Of a stretch of 64,000 nt of DNA, positions 1-11,970 are shown in pieces. The translations under genes and the position numbers were made by a program. Position 1 is the stretch's first letter; every line of letters starts with the position of its first letter. Under the pieces are notes generated by a model that saw only the letters and a list, made by a program, of their open reading frames with translations, made no database searches and was not told the DNA's origin. This DNA is from Lojkania enalia (taxonomy: Eukaryota; Ascomycota; Dothideomycetes; Pleosporales), in assembly GCA_010094045.1 (NCBI GenBank), contig ML986617.1, forward strand, positions 186,001 through 250,000. Reading direction: 5' to 3'.

Positions 1-750
1 AACGGCTACCCATCCGCCAACACCGGCCCAACCACCGCCTTCGAGCTCACCGGCTACCTCTCCTCCCCCACACCCGCTCAACCTTTTTCTCTGGAGAATA
101 TCGTAATCCTCCAAGACGCCTTGTGCGGCTCCACATGCGCTATATTCAGCCAGCTGCTCCGCGAACAGGGACACGTGCAATCCATCGTCGTTGGCGGTCG
201 CCCCGTCCCTGCACCCATGCAAGCTGTCGGCGGCACTAGAGGCTCGCAGGTCCTGGACATGGGGTCTCTTGTGGCCATGTCTGCTGCACTGCTCAAGTAC
301 ACTTCCGCCATCATGGGCGCGGACGTTGCGCAGCGCATCAATGCGACCGCTATAGGCCGTCTAGCGCGAACGTCTCAGATACAAGTCCGCAGCATGCGGA
401 GAGGCCAGTACCAGATCATGGGCAGGGTGAACTCGCTCGATGCGCTGCGCCAGGGCGACGACGGTCAAACGCCGCTGGAATTCGTGTTCGAGGCGGCGGA
501 TTGTAGGGTTTTTGAGACCGTGGAGAGCTGGATGGATCCTAGCGTGCTATGGAAGATGGCTGTGGATGCGAAGTGGGGGGATGGTGAGTGTGTGCCGGGT
601 TCCATGGGCCATGAAACGGCGATTGGAGTGGTTACGAAGAAAGCTTTCAATAGTAAAAAGAAGACGTTTGAGAGCGCGGCATCGGTAGTGAGGATCAGGG
701 GATTTGTGGTTGTTGGGCTGGCGCTAGGTGTAGCGGTGCTTTTGGTGTGA
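1..750 (+). CDS. C-terminal part of a CPAF-like (S41 family) peptidase, membrane- or GPI-anchored
   Basis: Frame 1 is open from the first base, so the 5' part of the gene lies outside the window; the visible 249 codons end at the TGA at 748-750. The segment around 115-150 reads ALCGSTCAIF, which matches the Cys-x-Ser-Thr-Cys active-site loop of the fungal S41/CPAF-like peptidases (the ustP-like group); the Ser would be the catalytic nucleophile. It is followed by a V-V-G-G-R-P turn seen in the same family. The last 20 residues are hydrophobic with a basic residue before them (VVRIRGFVVVGLALG..), suggesting a C-terminal membrane anchor or GPI signal, hence a cell-surface or secretory-pathway protease. 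No intron is apparent in this exon. Family assignment is from recalled motif similarity; substrate unknown. Confidence 0.75.
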   Translation, partial: NGYPSANTGPTTAFELTGYLSSPTPAQPFSLENIVILQDALCGSTCAIFSQLLREQGHVQSIVVGGRPVPAPMQAVGGTRGSQVLDMGSLVAMSAALLKYTSAIMGADVAQRINATAIGRLARTSQIQVRSMRRGQYQIMGRVNSLDALRQGDDGQTPLEFVFEAADCRVFETVESWMDPSVLWKMAVDAKWGDGECVPGSMGHETAIGVVTKKAFNSKKKTFESAASVVRIRGFVVVGLALGVAVLLV

Positions 751-2041
751 GCGTTGTGGGCTTTTTCCCTTGCGGGACGCTGAGGGGTTGGTCCTTTTCT
801 TTTCTTCTCTCTTTTTTTCTTTTCTCTTGTACCTAGGATGTTGATATCATTGCTATCTTGATTGACATTTACTCGTCCTTGTGGTTCGGTGATGTGAATG
901 TAAAGCATCTGTATTTCTTAGCTTAATGATCGATTGACACTGACGCTCAGGGTAGAGGCGCCTAGAGGCACAGATGTGGCTGACCGATTTGTATACTGTA
1001 TAATGCCATTCCATTTGTTGGGAGACCGAGTCTTCGGAGTCGTAAAAAAAACAGGATAGTAATCTCAGTGATGTCGCCATGCCATCCTAGTCACCTAGGC
1101 GGCAGACAAAGCCGAGAAAAGTGTGAGCCAAATTTAATATAGTACATTTAGAACATTCCAATGCCAATTTGCATAGGCCGTACATCGACATTAGATGACT
1201 GTGCGAGCCCAAACTAGGAACCTGGGGCCTTAGGCTTCCATTGTCACGATTGCGATGAGTAGATGGCTTGCATGGCCACGTGAAGCTTTTCTTGAAATTA
1301 TATTTTGATACTTGCGGACATGTAACTAACCAGTCAAAAAAGTATGACAGGGGTCGGGTATATGTAAAACGCGATTTTCTTGGCGCCCAGACCATACAAC
1401 AGATGTAGATGGCTTGTTGAGATGCTTGTTTCTCGGTAAAATCTCTTGCGATCGACAATAATAGTGCCATAATGTAAATGAGAAATCGATGGAATGAAGG
1501 ATCTAGACATAGTGGTGGATATTATGAGTTATTCCTCCCTAACAAGTCCAATGCCTAGTTATATTAGAATAGGAAAGGGGAGCTTGGATAGGATCTGAGA
1601 TAGGATGTAAATTAGTAGCGCCTCGATCGATCGTCGCAGGGCGGGATTTGGGGAAAAACAATTGTCCAATGGGGACGACCAAAAAAACCAGCTTTCTTGA
1701 ATACAAATTAATTCAAAAACCTTGAGGCTATGCACTTATTTTTCTTTATTCGCGTAATAAGGTTGCAAACAAATATCCAAATCGTTCGGCTTTTGTTCTC
1801 TATGGAGGCGCCGAACCCTTTGACTTGATTATTTGGCATTGTTAAGAGGGGCCACAGAATATCGTCTCGATCGAAGATGAGTTTCGAATCTAGCGGATTA
1901 TCGAGATATAAGAGGAAGACTTTCATTGGAGAGCGAAAATAGCGCAAAGCAAGCAACGGCCAGGATCGAACGCAAGGCGTGCAATGCCCATAGTCCTATT
2001 CCCTGGGCTGTCGATTGTGTTGAAAACTTCTTACTTGGGTT
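751..2041. other. intergenic, no gene recognised
   Basis: About 1.3 kb between two genes whose 3' ends face each other. A pyrimidine-rich tract lies at 793-835 just after the peptidase stop. Open frames here are short, lack conserved motifs and I could not extend any of them by splicing. No transposon remnant recognised. Confidence 0.5.
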
Positions 2042-3074
2042 CTAGAACTGTAGGCGCGGGCGTCGCAAAGAATATGAATGCTTCGTCGTGTGAGTGGTTG
2101 CCCTCTTGCGCTTGTGATGCCTGGAGTGGAGGTTAAGCGTTATGACATCATTCTCGTCTCTTGGCGTGGCCCAGAAAATCCATCCATCCTCTTTGCATCC
2201 TTCTAGAAGTTCTTCACGCCCCCAGGTCTGATAGCGTAGTTTTAATTGCTTACCAGCCTCGCCGTAAAACCTGATTTGCATGGGATTTGTGCCATTAGTG
2301 ACGCTGGTAACGTGGCGGATCCACGGTCTTCTCACTTGTCGTTCTTTCAGTTCTTGATAGTAGAGAGTCTGGCACAATGCACGCCAGTCTAGCGATATCT
2401 CCTTCCTCACCCGGTCTAATGCTACGGAAGGAAGCTTGTGACAACGTAGTTCGCCATGGTGCCTTATGAATTGGGCTTCCTTGGAGAGAAGGGCTTCGGT
2501 ACGTCGAGTCTGCGCGAAGAAGGGCTGATGGCCAAGGCAGCAGAGGGGACAGCCCGGCCAGCAGAACTGGTCCTGGAGTCTCAGAACGACCTTCTCTTTG
2601 GTGGTGGGGGGCGAAAAGTTAGTAGCGTTGAATGAAAAGGTTGTGTTGCCTATCGACGCCATGGAATGCTTGGCTTCCATCGCATCGGACCTAGTAGTAG
2701 TGTTAGAGTAGTTGGGATTCGGGAAGACATTTGAGTTTTTTTTCTCTTTTCTTTTTCCGCTCTGGAACTTGAGGAATTTTAATTCAGAGCCAGTAGTGGG
2801 GTAAGGGACCACGTTTCTAGAGGGACTGGCACGCGACGCTTTGCGTAAGGCATGCAGATAGAGCGGCTGAAACAAGTACTCACGCTATGGATCTCGCATA
2901 ATTTCCTGCAAAGCGTATCCTGCAATCGCGGATGATGCGCGTCGCAAAAACATCCTCGGTGACTTGACGGAGAAAGGGTGAGACGCGACGGAGGACGAAC
3001 CAGGCGAAGCAGTAATCGTCGACAGTCTGGATAACCATGGCCCAAATTTCGGGCGGCAGGGCCTCAACTGGCAT
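2042..3074 (-). CDS. F-box-like domain protein
   Basis: Two exons on the minus strand: complement(2884..3074) and complement(2042..2690), joined by a 193-nt intron with donor GTGAGT (2883-2878) and an acceptor ending CTACTAG at 2691, preceded by a CTCTAAC branch-type site. The join keeps frame and gives 279 aa. Exon 1 starts MPVEALPPEIWAMVIQTV and continues through a region with the L-P-x-E-I/L-W and helical pattern of F-box domains (roughly residues 4-55). Such proteins usually bind Skp1 and recruit substrates to SCF ubiquitin ligases; the C-terminal half (exon 2) has no motif I recognise and ends in a basic tail (HHKRKRATTHTTKHS). The long intron relative to the ~50-nt norm here makes the join a little less sure; the frame would also be open through part of the intron. 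Start chosen because it places the F-box at the N terminus. Divergent from the H+-ATPase gene. Confidence 0.6.
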
Positions 3075-4511
3075 GGTCGGCGGTAGGCGGATGAACGAAC
3101 GCAGGGTGGTGGGGCTATCGGGCCTGCAAGAGGAAATTGCTCGGGAATCGCTATCTGAATAGTGCAGCAGCCGAGCGGTCTAGTCCGCGTCGAGGGATAT
3201 AATTTGCGGATCGGCCGAAGAGCGGGAGCGGTCTGTATGTGCAGTCGGCAGACGAACGCTGAAGGGCGGCAGTAAAATGCTTCGGCGGCGTTGAGGCTAG
3301 CATGGGTCACGTGATAGGCTGCTCACCGGCGTCGCAGCCGAACTAACCTAATGCGAGATGGGCGGCGAACCTGTATCACCATGCGCGGCGAGCTAGCGTC
3401 CAGATTCGCCGGACGCAGCCCTCTTAGCCTTTTTTCTTCAGCGTTTTTGCGATTGTTATCGCTACTGTTGGGAGGGCCATTGGCTTGGTCACGCCCTGCA
3501 AAACCTGAGCCCACCCCGGTAGTCAAGCTTGTCTCGCCTCGCCTCGCCAATCTCGGTCGTCCTTCCTACCGTCCACTCTAACCGCTATGTGCTACCACCC
3601 TATCCGCTGCAAGGAGAGTAGATACGCTTCTCCTGCTGCTGCTGCGAGACTACTGCTAAAAGGTGTGGTAGATTCCGGCCTTGCTGTGTGTCGCGCGCCG
3701 GCCTCCCCCACTCTAAAGGGTTCCCGTCATGGGCCCGCCTATCGATCACATTTTGTTATTATTGCCTCGGGCCGGTTGCTATACAACTACTACTGCTCCC
3801 CATGTGTGTGTGCCCTTGCGGGTGTATGTTTACGCAATACGGGTACTGAGGGCTGCAGGCCAAGGTGCGCAAAAGCTTAGCCCCCGGATTACGAAGCTTG
3901 ATGAGGCTTGCCACCACCAGCAATGCCCACCACACATGCCCACCACCGCCCGTCAACACCACAGACGTCATAGCGAGGCCGGCCGAACACAGGCCGCGAG
4001 CAGTCCTGCTGCCAGTACGAGGCCGCGGTATGTGCGCTATTTCTTCTGTTTATCCCGCGCAGTCAGCTGGGTGACTAAGGCCCCGCCGGCCGATGCACCC
4101 GGTGGGCGTCATTATCGCTGGCCTCGCCGGTCCCACTGTTGTCCCAAAATCGCGCGGTTGAGTCGGGGCGGATCTGCCGGCACCTGCGCGCATTGGCGAA
4201 TGAGCTTGTCCGCGATCCAAAGCTGGCAGGCTCTTGCTTAGGCTTGCAGGGAAAAATGTAGCTCAGAGCACGCTGCAAGCGACCGAGCTTGCCCATCGAC
4301 GTCAATCCGTCATGGTTTGCTCGGGATAATAAAGCGCATTCATCCCCCCTCCCCAATGTCTTCGGAATACCGTTTCATCTCGCCCTCCTTTTCCGTGTCC
4401 AGGGCCTCCGACAGTACCAGCGTCGAGCGGCCAGCCATCACTGCGGTTTGCACCCGCTTCTCTCTCCGGACAGCGTTTTGACCAACCCTGCAAAGCAAAG
4501 CCGTCATCAAA
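3075..4511. promoter_or_regulatory. shared 1.4-kb divergent intergenic region upstream of PMA1 and the F-box gene
   Basis: This gap separates two divergent start codons, so it must hold both promoters and the PMA1 5' leader. It is GC-richer than other spacers, contains CT-rich runs (for example 3416-3450 and 4370-4395) as is common upstream of highly expressed fungal genes, and no conserved coding frame. The many open frames seen here overlap each other on both strands and have no family motif. No TATA box, uORF or specific factor site can be claimed with confidence. Confidence 0.5.
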
Positions 4512-7500
4512 ATGCCGCTCCAGTTCGGGGACACGAATCACCCGAACCATCAGCCCAACAGTCACGACGATGTTGAGGCCGGAGGGGCTCCGCGTAGGTC
4601 AATGGCCGGCCACTCGCACCGGGGTGCTTCCATTGCGGACCGTTCCAAGTCGATTGTGTCCTTGAGTGCTCTCCAGGGCATGGATGAGTACACCGCGCTT
4701 CAGCACTTCATCACCCGCTACAGGGATCCGCGCTCTCAGCCGAGTGGTGACCCTCACGCGAATGCTGAAGACGCGCGCAAGGACGTCCCGTGGTGGAAGT
4801 TCTGGAGGGGCGGCACCTCTCCCCAAGCTCAGCCACAGGATGCTGGTGCTGTCCCAGAGGAGTGGCTGAACACTGACATCTCACATGGTATTAGCAGTTC
4901 TGAGGTGGACACGCGCAGAAGACGTTACGGCTACAACGAACTCTCGGCTGAAAAGACGAACTGGATCAAGCAATTCTTGGGCTACTTCACAGGACCTATC
5001 CTTTACGGTAAGCACAGCTGCCGGGCTTGTGTCTATAATATTCTGACGCACAATAGTCATGGAACTTGCTGCCCTTCTTGCTGCTGGTCTCCAGGACTGG
5101 GTTGACTTTGGTGTCATTTGTGGTATCCTACTGCTTAACGCACTTGTCGGTTGGTATCAAGAGAAACAGGCTGCGGACGTCGTCGCCAGCTTAAAGGGTG
5201 ACATTGCTATGAGAGCCACTGTCATCCGCGACGGCCATGAAGATTCTATCCTCGCACGTGAGCTTGTTCCGGGAGATATTGTATGCCATCCACTTCCTCC
5301 CTTCTAGGAGTGTTACTTGCTAACCCTTTTAGGTCATTGTTGAGGAAGGTGCGACAGTACCTGCTGATGTGCGCTTGATCTGTGACTACGAGAAACCCGA
5401 GGATTTCGCAACATACCTTAAGCTTAAAGAGGAGGATAAGTTCGACGATGAATCTGACCCCGACGACGAGAAGCAGAACGAGGACGAGGACCACGAGGAA
5501 GGTATCACGAGCCAGGGTCATCCCCTCGTCGCTTGCGATCAGTCAGCTATCACTGGAGAGTCCCTCGCCGTAGACAAGTACATGGGCGAAGTCGCTTACT
5601 ATACCACTGGCTGCAAGCGTGGAAAAGCCTACGGCATCGTACTCACATCTGCCAGGCATTCGTTTGTCGGTCGCACGGCCTCTCTTGTCGAGGGTGCCAA
5701 GGACCAGGGTCACTTCAAGGCCATTATGAACTCCATCGGCACGAGTTTGCTCGTCTTAGTTATGTTCTTCATCTTGGCGGCATGGATTGGAGGCTTCTTT
5801 CGCCACTTGAAGATTGCGACGCCCTCCGACAGCTCCGTCAACCTGCTTCACTACGCTTTGATCTTGCTCATCATTGGCGTTCCTGTCGGTCTCCCAGTCG
5901 TCACCACCACCACCCTAGCCGTCGGCGCTGCGTACCTTGCCGAGCAGAAGGCCATCGTACAGAAGCTCACAGCCATTGAATCTCTCGCCGGTGTTGACGT
6001 TCTCTGCTCTGACAAGACTGGTACCCTCACCGCCAACCAGCTTAGCCTGAGAGAGCCCTATGTAGTCGAGGGTGAGGATCCCAACTGGATGATGGCTGTC
6101 GCCGCTCTGGCTTCGTCGCACAATCTCAAGTCGCTTGATCCTATCGACAAGGTTACCATTCTTTCCATCCGCAAGTACCCCAAGGCTAGGGAAATACTCG
6201 GATATGGCTGGAAGACCTTGAAGTTTACTCCCTTTGACCCTGTCTCTAAGCGCATCACCGCCGTCTGTACCATGGGTGGCGACACCTACACTTGCGCCAA
6301 GGGTGCGCCGAAGGCCATCCTCAACCTCTCAGAGTGTGATGAACAAACTGCTAAATTCTTTAGGGAGAAGACTACTGAATTTGCCCGCCGTGGCTTCCGT
6401 GCCCTTGGTGTCGCTGTGAAAAAGAACGATGAGCCTTGGAAGCTACTCGGCCTTCTTTCCATGTTTGATCCACCGCGTGAGGATACCGCTCAAACCATCG
6501 TCGAGGCTCAGCAGCTAGGTGTTCCTGTCAAGATGTTGACTGGTGACGCTATCGCTATCGCAAAGGAGACCTGCAAGATGTTGGCTTTGGGTACCAAGGT
6601 TTACAACTCTACCAAGCTCATCCACGGTGGTCTCTCGGGTACTACCCAACACGATCTCGTTGAACGTGCCGATGGTTTTGCCGAAGTATTCCCAGAGCAC
6701 AAGTATCAGGTCGTCGAAATGCTGCAACAACGTGGGCATCTAACCGCTATGACTGGTGATGGTATGTTGTCGAGTTCTAGTAATTTGTAATAGTATACTA
6801 ATTGATTCCTGAGGTGTTAACGATGCTCCGTCTCTCAAAAAGGCTGATTGCGGTATTGCTGTCGAAGGTTCCACTGAAGCCGCTCAAGCCGCCGCCGATA
6901 TTGTTTTCCTCGCTCCTGGTCTTAGTACTATCGTTTTGGCTATCAAGACTGCCCGCCAGATTTTCCAGCGCATGAAATCCTATATCCAGTATCGTATCGC
7001 GCTTTGTCTACATCTTGAGATCTACCTTGTCTCGTCCATGATTATTATCAACGAGACCATTCGTGTAGAGCTGATTGTCTTCATCGCTCTATTCGCTGAT
7101 CTTGCCACCGTTGCTGTCGCTTATGATGTGAGTCTCATTCACAGGTCTAGTATAAAGTACCATACTAATTGCAGTCCAGAACGCTCATTCGGATCCACGA
7201 CCCGTCGAATGGCAGCTCCCCAAGATCTGGATCATCTCAGTCGTTCTCGGCATACTGCTTGCCCTTGGCACCTGGGTCATTCGTGGCACCATGTATCTCC
7301 CCAACGGCGGTATTGTCCAGAACTTTGGTTCTGTTCAAGAAATCCTCTTCCTTGAAGTCGCACTCACTGAGAACTGGCTCATCTTCGTCACACGTGGCGG
7401 CAAAACCTGGCCTTCCTTCCAACTTGTTGCTGCTATCCTGGGAGTCGATGCTATTGCTACCATCTTCTGTCTGTTCGGTTGGTTGTCCGGACTTCCCCAG

Positions 7501-7803
7501 GAACCCAACCCAGCCGATCATTTCGACCAGAGGCGCGATGGCTGGGTCGATATCGTTACCGTCGTAGTAGTCTGGGCGTACTCCATCGGCGTCACCATCG
7601 TCATTGCAATGGTATACTTCATCATGAACAAGATTCAGTGGCTCGACGATCTTGGCCGCAAGGACAGGAGCCGCAAAGACCCAGCCATTGAGAACATGAT
7701 TGCGGCGCTCAGCAAACTAGCGCTCGAGCACGGCACGGATAAGCATGGTACAGAGAGGTATGTGCTCTCGACTAGGGCGGCGGAGGAGGAGGAGGATGAG
7801 TAG
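4512..7803 (+). CDS. PMA1: plasma membrane H+-ATPase (P3A-type P-type ATPase)
   Basis: Five exons: 4512-5007, 5057-5280, 5333-6761, 6814-7127, 7180-7803; introns of 49-52 nt; product 1,028 aa. It pumps protons out across the plasma membrane at the cost of ATP, building the gradient that drives nutrient uptake. Visible P-type signatures: TGES at residues 314-317 (actuator dephosphorylation loop), [11 protein letters not shown] (M4 proton-path helix), CSDKTGTLT with the phosphorylated Asp at 467, KGAPK (nucleotide domain), MLTGDA, and TGDGVNDAP at about 714-722 whose codons are split by intron 3. All joins restore motifs conserved in yeast Pma1 (ILY/VMELA, GDI/VIVEEG, GDG/VNDAP, AYD/NAH). Residues ~272-298 are a strongly acidic insert in the actuator domain, and the N terminus (~110 aa) is longer than in yeast. 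The tail is acidic (AAEEEEDE). Many ascomycetes have several PMA paralogues, so 'PMA1' means the family. Confidence 0.96.
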
Positions 7804-10249
7804 GAATCTAAAAACCAAAAAAAAGCGCATAAGACTATCTACGCATAGATATATGGCGGCTAATAACTAATTGTTCATCTACCTACCACTTTTTCTTGTG
7901 CATAGCTTAGATTCCTTTGTATACCAGATTTTGTTGAATCTATTGGTTCGTGGATAATTACATAGAGAGCATTTTGTATTGAAGTGATCTATCGTATCGA
8001 TAGCGATTTTGGTTGTTATTTGACGCGGCTATTTTCGGAAGTGAAGAACGATGTTGGAAAAAACTTTTTTTTTTATATTCTCCCCGCCTGTAAGGTCGGT
8101 TTGGACCCTTGCACAAGCGTTGATGACTCCTCGCTTCGAGTCCCCCCTGAACTACTAAATAAGCCAAAATGAGCCCCACGCGGTAATTTTCTGAATTAGG
8201 TATTCGTATCGCGTTGAGTTTGAGGTGTGTGATGTATGTAGTAGACGTGGTACTTCCAAGCACGCGTCGGGCTCTAGGTCGGGTCTAGACCCACAGTGCA
8301 CATGTTCATCCTCCGAGCGAGATACTCACCGCTTCGGCGGAGAGATGCGGGATGGGTTGAAGAGGAGACATTGAGTTGTGTGTGTGAGTGTCGTATCGTC
8401 CAAATATTTGAATATATATGCATGTAGTTCTATTTGGAGATTCGAGGGTGGGTCGGAGTCTGGATACAATAGCTTCACCCGCGCGTTGCCGCGGTGGTGC
8501 GTGATTTATGAATTGTGAATTGATATTGTTGATTTTAGTTGCGGTGGAGGGAGGTAATGGGGTGTGAGGTATATATATTTGTAGATAGTATATTGCGATG
8601 CAGGGTGCAGGTATAAGAAGAATGTGTGTGTGATTCTCTTCTGCGAATCCAAATGTGTATGGTAGAGCGATGTGAGGACTATGTACTGTGCAGTCAGTTG
8701 CTGGCGGTTTGTTGGATCTAATTAAATCCTTGTTCTTGGATATTGTGCTAATGGCGATAAGGCAGAGATGGAGACCTTCCTTAGAGTGTAAGTGTGGTGA
8801 GGAAATAGTAGTGGGAAGAAGGTGATAGCTTCTAACATTTTTGGAAGTTTGGTTGTTGATGAGATCGACTGGGACGTCGGCACACTAGAGGTTTCGGAGG
8901 CCGTGTGTTCGATTGTGCGACTTCTAGTTTTCCAGATGAAATAATTCTGTAGATAGAGTATCGTGTTTAGAGGGTGTTCTCTAGAAATTTCACAATTGGA
9001 TCGCAATCATATTATAGAGAATTGGGGGTCTATCAGTAGAAAACTTAGAAAGGCGCCCATGGTGATAGAGAATGAATAAGAGCGATGAAATCGTTGGGAT
9101 GCAGCCAAACCCCTAAATGTAGTTCCCTAACCTTCCTATACGGTTATTCCTCAAACGGTCAAGTCCACTACATCGGCCTTTCTTTTCACACCCGCTATAA
9201 GCGTAACTGTAAGATAATTTTGCGTCCATGGTAAAACAGGGGAGGACGCCCTCGCATGTGGACGCTACTTGCTGACAAGCTGAAGTACTCCGTTTAGAGG
9301 CGCTTGCTCGCCCACTAGACTCTCTGGGAATCGACTGTAGAGAAACTGCAAATGCAATTGCATATAGTTGGCCTGTGCATTCAAAGTGCGAATTAACTGA
9401 CGAAAGTAATTCCTTATTTTGTAGATAATGAACGTTTGTGGGTTGCTGTCCCGGCCAGTCTTGTAGAGGTAGTCGCTTTAAGTGTTGGGGATCAAACTCT
9501 CGACATGATGCTACCTCCTATCACCGTATCAGAAACATGCTATGAAATTGTTGTGACCTGTTAAAAAATAATTCACCACTTGGCAAGGCCCATACGCACA
9601 GTTTGCCAGTGCCAGTCTCCAATCCGGGAGTTCGATGGGTGGGTCCTTATGAACACGAGACTTGATGTGTGCAGGATCATTCAAATGAGCCTACGAGAGG
9701 AATCGTATATGGGCATAGCCTGGTATTGTTTGGGGCATTGATCAACGGCGCAGACTAATTTCCCGATAGATGCAAGAATTTCTCACAATTTAGGTAAAAC
9801 CTATTTAGGAGGTGGAACATCGGACAACGCCCCAATTATCAATTGTTGAGCCTTCTAATCCTAGGGCTATTGTATGGCCCAAGATTGGAAGACATTCAGC
9901 GGAAAGAACGAAGAGGCCATCCTCAATTCCACGCGAATGGGCCGGATGTGTATATGCCGTTCCGAAACATGAAGGGGAGGTCGTTATTTTCAGAAGAGAG
10001 ACAGTGACCGGTACTAAGAATTGACAATTTGAATTAACAACCGTATTCATATTCCGGCCCTCGTGATGCTGTTTGGAATAGCTGGTCTAGGAACTGGTTC
10101 AGAGAAGCTCTTGAGGGAGTCTACCAGATTCACAAAGATATTGCTCTACGTCTAGAAAGTACAACATGCGAGGAAGCATCTTATACATTAATGTAGAATT
10201 GAGGGGAAGCCAGTGAGACAAGACCTAGAAGCACTGGAAAACCCTACAG
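7804..10249. other. intergenic, no gene recognised
   Basis: PMA1 3' flank followed by progressively more AT-rich DNA. Open frames at 8722-9006 (-), 9805-10050 (-) and 9812-10024 (+) are short, two of them are antisense to each other, and none shows a family motif. The second half (about 9.6-10.25 kb) may be the flank of the transposon relic that follows. No RNA gene recognised. Confidence 0.45.
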
Positions 10250-11585
10250 TGAGCAATTCTTAACGAAGTTCATCATTCTCTCTAAGATTTTCCTTGGTGC
10301 ATCGAATACGGGCTGGACGACGACCAGGAGCTTGGATTTGACTAAGTTGAGTGTTGAGAGTTCAAGTCCCACCAACTTTAAAATTGGGTAGTATGTACTT
10401 AACATAAACTGTCTTTGGCTAGTTGGTCCGCACATAGCCACCCAGGGCCGCTTGAGCATACTACGGCTCTCAAAGCCATTCAACAAAGTCTGGATCTGGT
10501 GTATTGGTGTCGGAGAGGATGCGCTAGCATATAGAGTATAAAAAAACCCTTCCCTTTATAAAGCTACCGGAATTAAATTAATGTATGGATCTTATGGACA
10601 TCGAGAATCAATAGCCATACTTGTCAACAGTGCGTTTCTTTGTTTGGCCGTCGGATTGCTCTAGCCATTGAATGTCGAGCTTATTATTTATCCAGCTAAT
10701 ATCATTCAATCCGGTAGCCAAAAAAAGTAGCATATAGTAATCTTAACGCAACGTAGAAGGGTGATACTAGCATCCAAACATGATAAATGGAGGGAGTACC
10801 ATGCCGCCTGCGATGAAGGCTAAGATATCTATAACCCATTTTCGATAGCCTGGGTATATAGTTTTTAGCCGGCCGTGCATTTCTCAACCAGTAATAAAAT
10901 TTCTATTAGCTAATGTAATACCTATTATAAAGCCAGTCTCATCGAAATTGTATGTATTTTCGTTAACGGCGCTCTCCTGTGTCTTCACATTCTGTACAAG
11001 GCTGAACTAAGAGCTAACGGTCTCTAGATCTTTGTATAGAGCTTGATGGCTGTCATACTTTCTATTAAATTGAGTAGGAACCTAGTCAGTTCATTTGATA
11101 AATTTCTGTAGCTATTTAATGCCGACCTGGCCAGCGCCGCGCACAGCTACCAGATAATCAACTAAGTCGCGTGAAGGTATTCAACTTGTCACGTATCAGG
11201 CAGTATCAATTTCTGAGGCAAAAATTGATATATTGAAGGAGTGTAAGTGGCCTGCCTGGCTAGAGGCTGACAGTGGCGAGACTCTAGAGGTCTAATAAAA
11301 TAGGTTAGCTATAATAGGAAAGTAGAAACACGTGACATGATCCAGAGAGAAATTCTCGAGAAACAGGTCAAGAAAATGTTTAACAACAACTAATTCTTCT
11401 AATTTGGTAGGCTTTTCCGAGTTATGTTCATAACCGGGTCGTGAAAGCTTTCCGGCACGATGGTTGCGTAATATACTACGAGAAACGTTATAGACTATAG
11501 CAGCGCAGCGCAGATTTCGTAATTGACCTTTCTAGATAGCCGTGATGGCTAATGATATACTTCCTTCTCGATAGATCGGCTGAGG
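10250..11585 (-). mobile_element. dead pogo/Fot1-like (Tc1/mariner superfamily) transposase relic
   Basis: Read on the minus strand, one conceptual frame (with a few in-frame TAG/TGA and small shifts) spells a full transposase. Order: helix-turn-helix with YNVSRSILRNHRAGK (about 11.47 kb) and PTKLEELVVVKHFLDL; CENP-B-like DNA-binding part with FIK-x-TD..QFNRKYD (about 11.07 kb); the first catalytic motif YNFDETGF (about 10.93-10.95 kb); IYPGYRKWVIDILAF and VLPPFIMFGC; a second catalytic-type block LLILDVHKIHTL (about 10.6 kb); and the C-terminal LKR..LGGYVRT block near 10.45 kb. These are the successive blocks of fungal Fot1/pogo DDE transposases, which cut and paste DNA at TA sites. Stops fall mostly at positions explained by CAG to TAG, CGA to TGA or TGG to TAG. 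No terminal inverted repeats were identified. Less heavily mutated than the copies beyond 35 kb. Confidence 0.85.
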
Positions 11586-11970
11586 GCTGTTTTGTTGAAG
11601 CATCACGGTTAAATGTTGGCAAAGTTGTCCGGCTCGCTTATCCAGAACGTTACCTGGCTTCAGGTCTTCAAGACATTATCTTGATATTCTCCCTTCCCTT
11701 TCAAGATGATATTCGCTTTAGCAAGCTCAATTATAACCCCGAGACCTAGGTGCCTAGTACTCTACATTGAAGCCACCATCACTACTTAACGTTAACTAAT
11801 ATTTGCCTATTAGAGCTTCGCTTAATTAGTTATAACCCAAAAGATCACTAGCGTAACATGAGGAAGAAAAGATCGTCTGAGAACAGAAGCCGTTAAAAAG
11901 CAAGAGTAGAGATGTGAGCACTAGAAGCATTTCCGTAAGACTCCACTTAATCTCCGCCCAGCAGACATCA
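11586..11970. other. intergenic, probable flank of the transposon relic
   Basis: Short AT-rich spacer between the transposase relic and the 3' end of the oxidoreductase gene. A plus-strand open frame overlaps its left part (11552-11749) but lies antisense to the relic's N-terminal end and has no motif. Nothing else recognised. Confidence 0.4.

Noticed and set aside
465..908. Minus-strand 147-codon open frame
   Set aside because: Antisense to the end of the S41 peptidase frame and low in complexity at its Lys-rich part.
3323..4576. Several overlapping open frames upstream of PMA1
   Set aside because: GC-rich promoter DNA gives chance open frames on both strands; none has a conserved motif.
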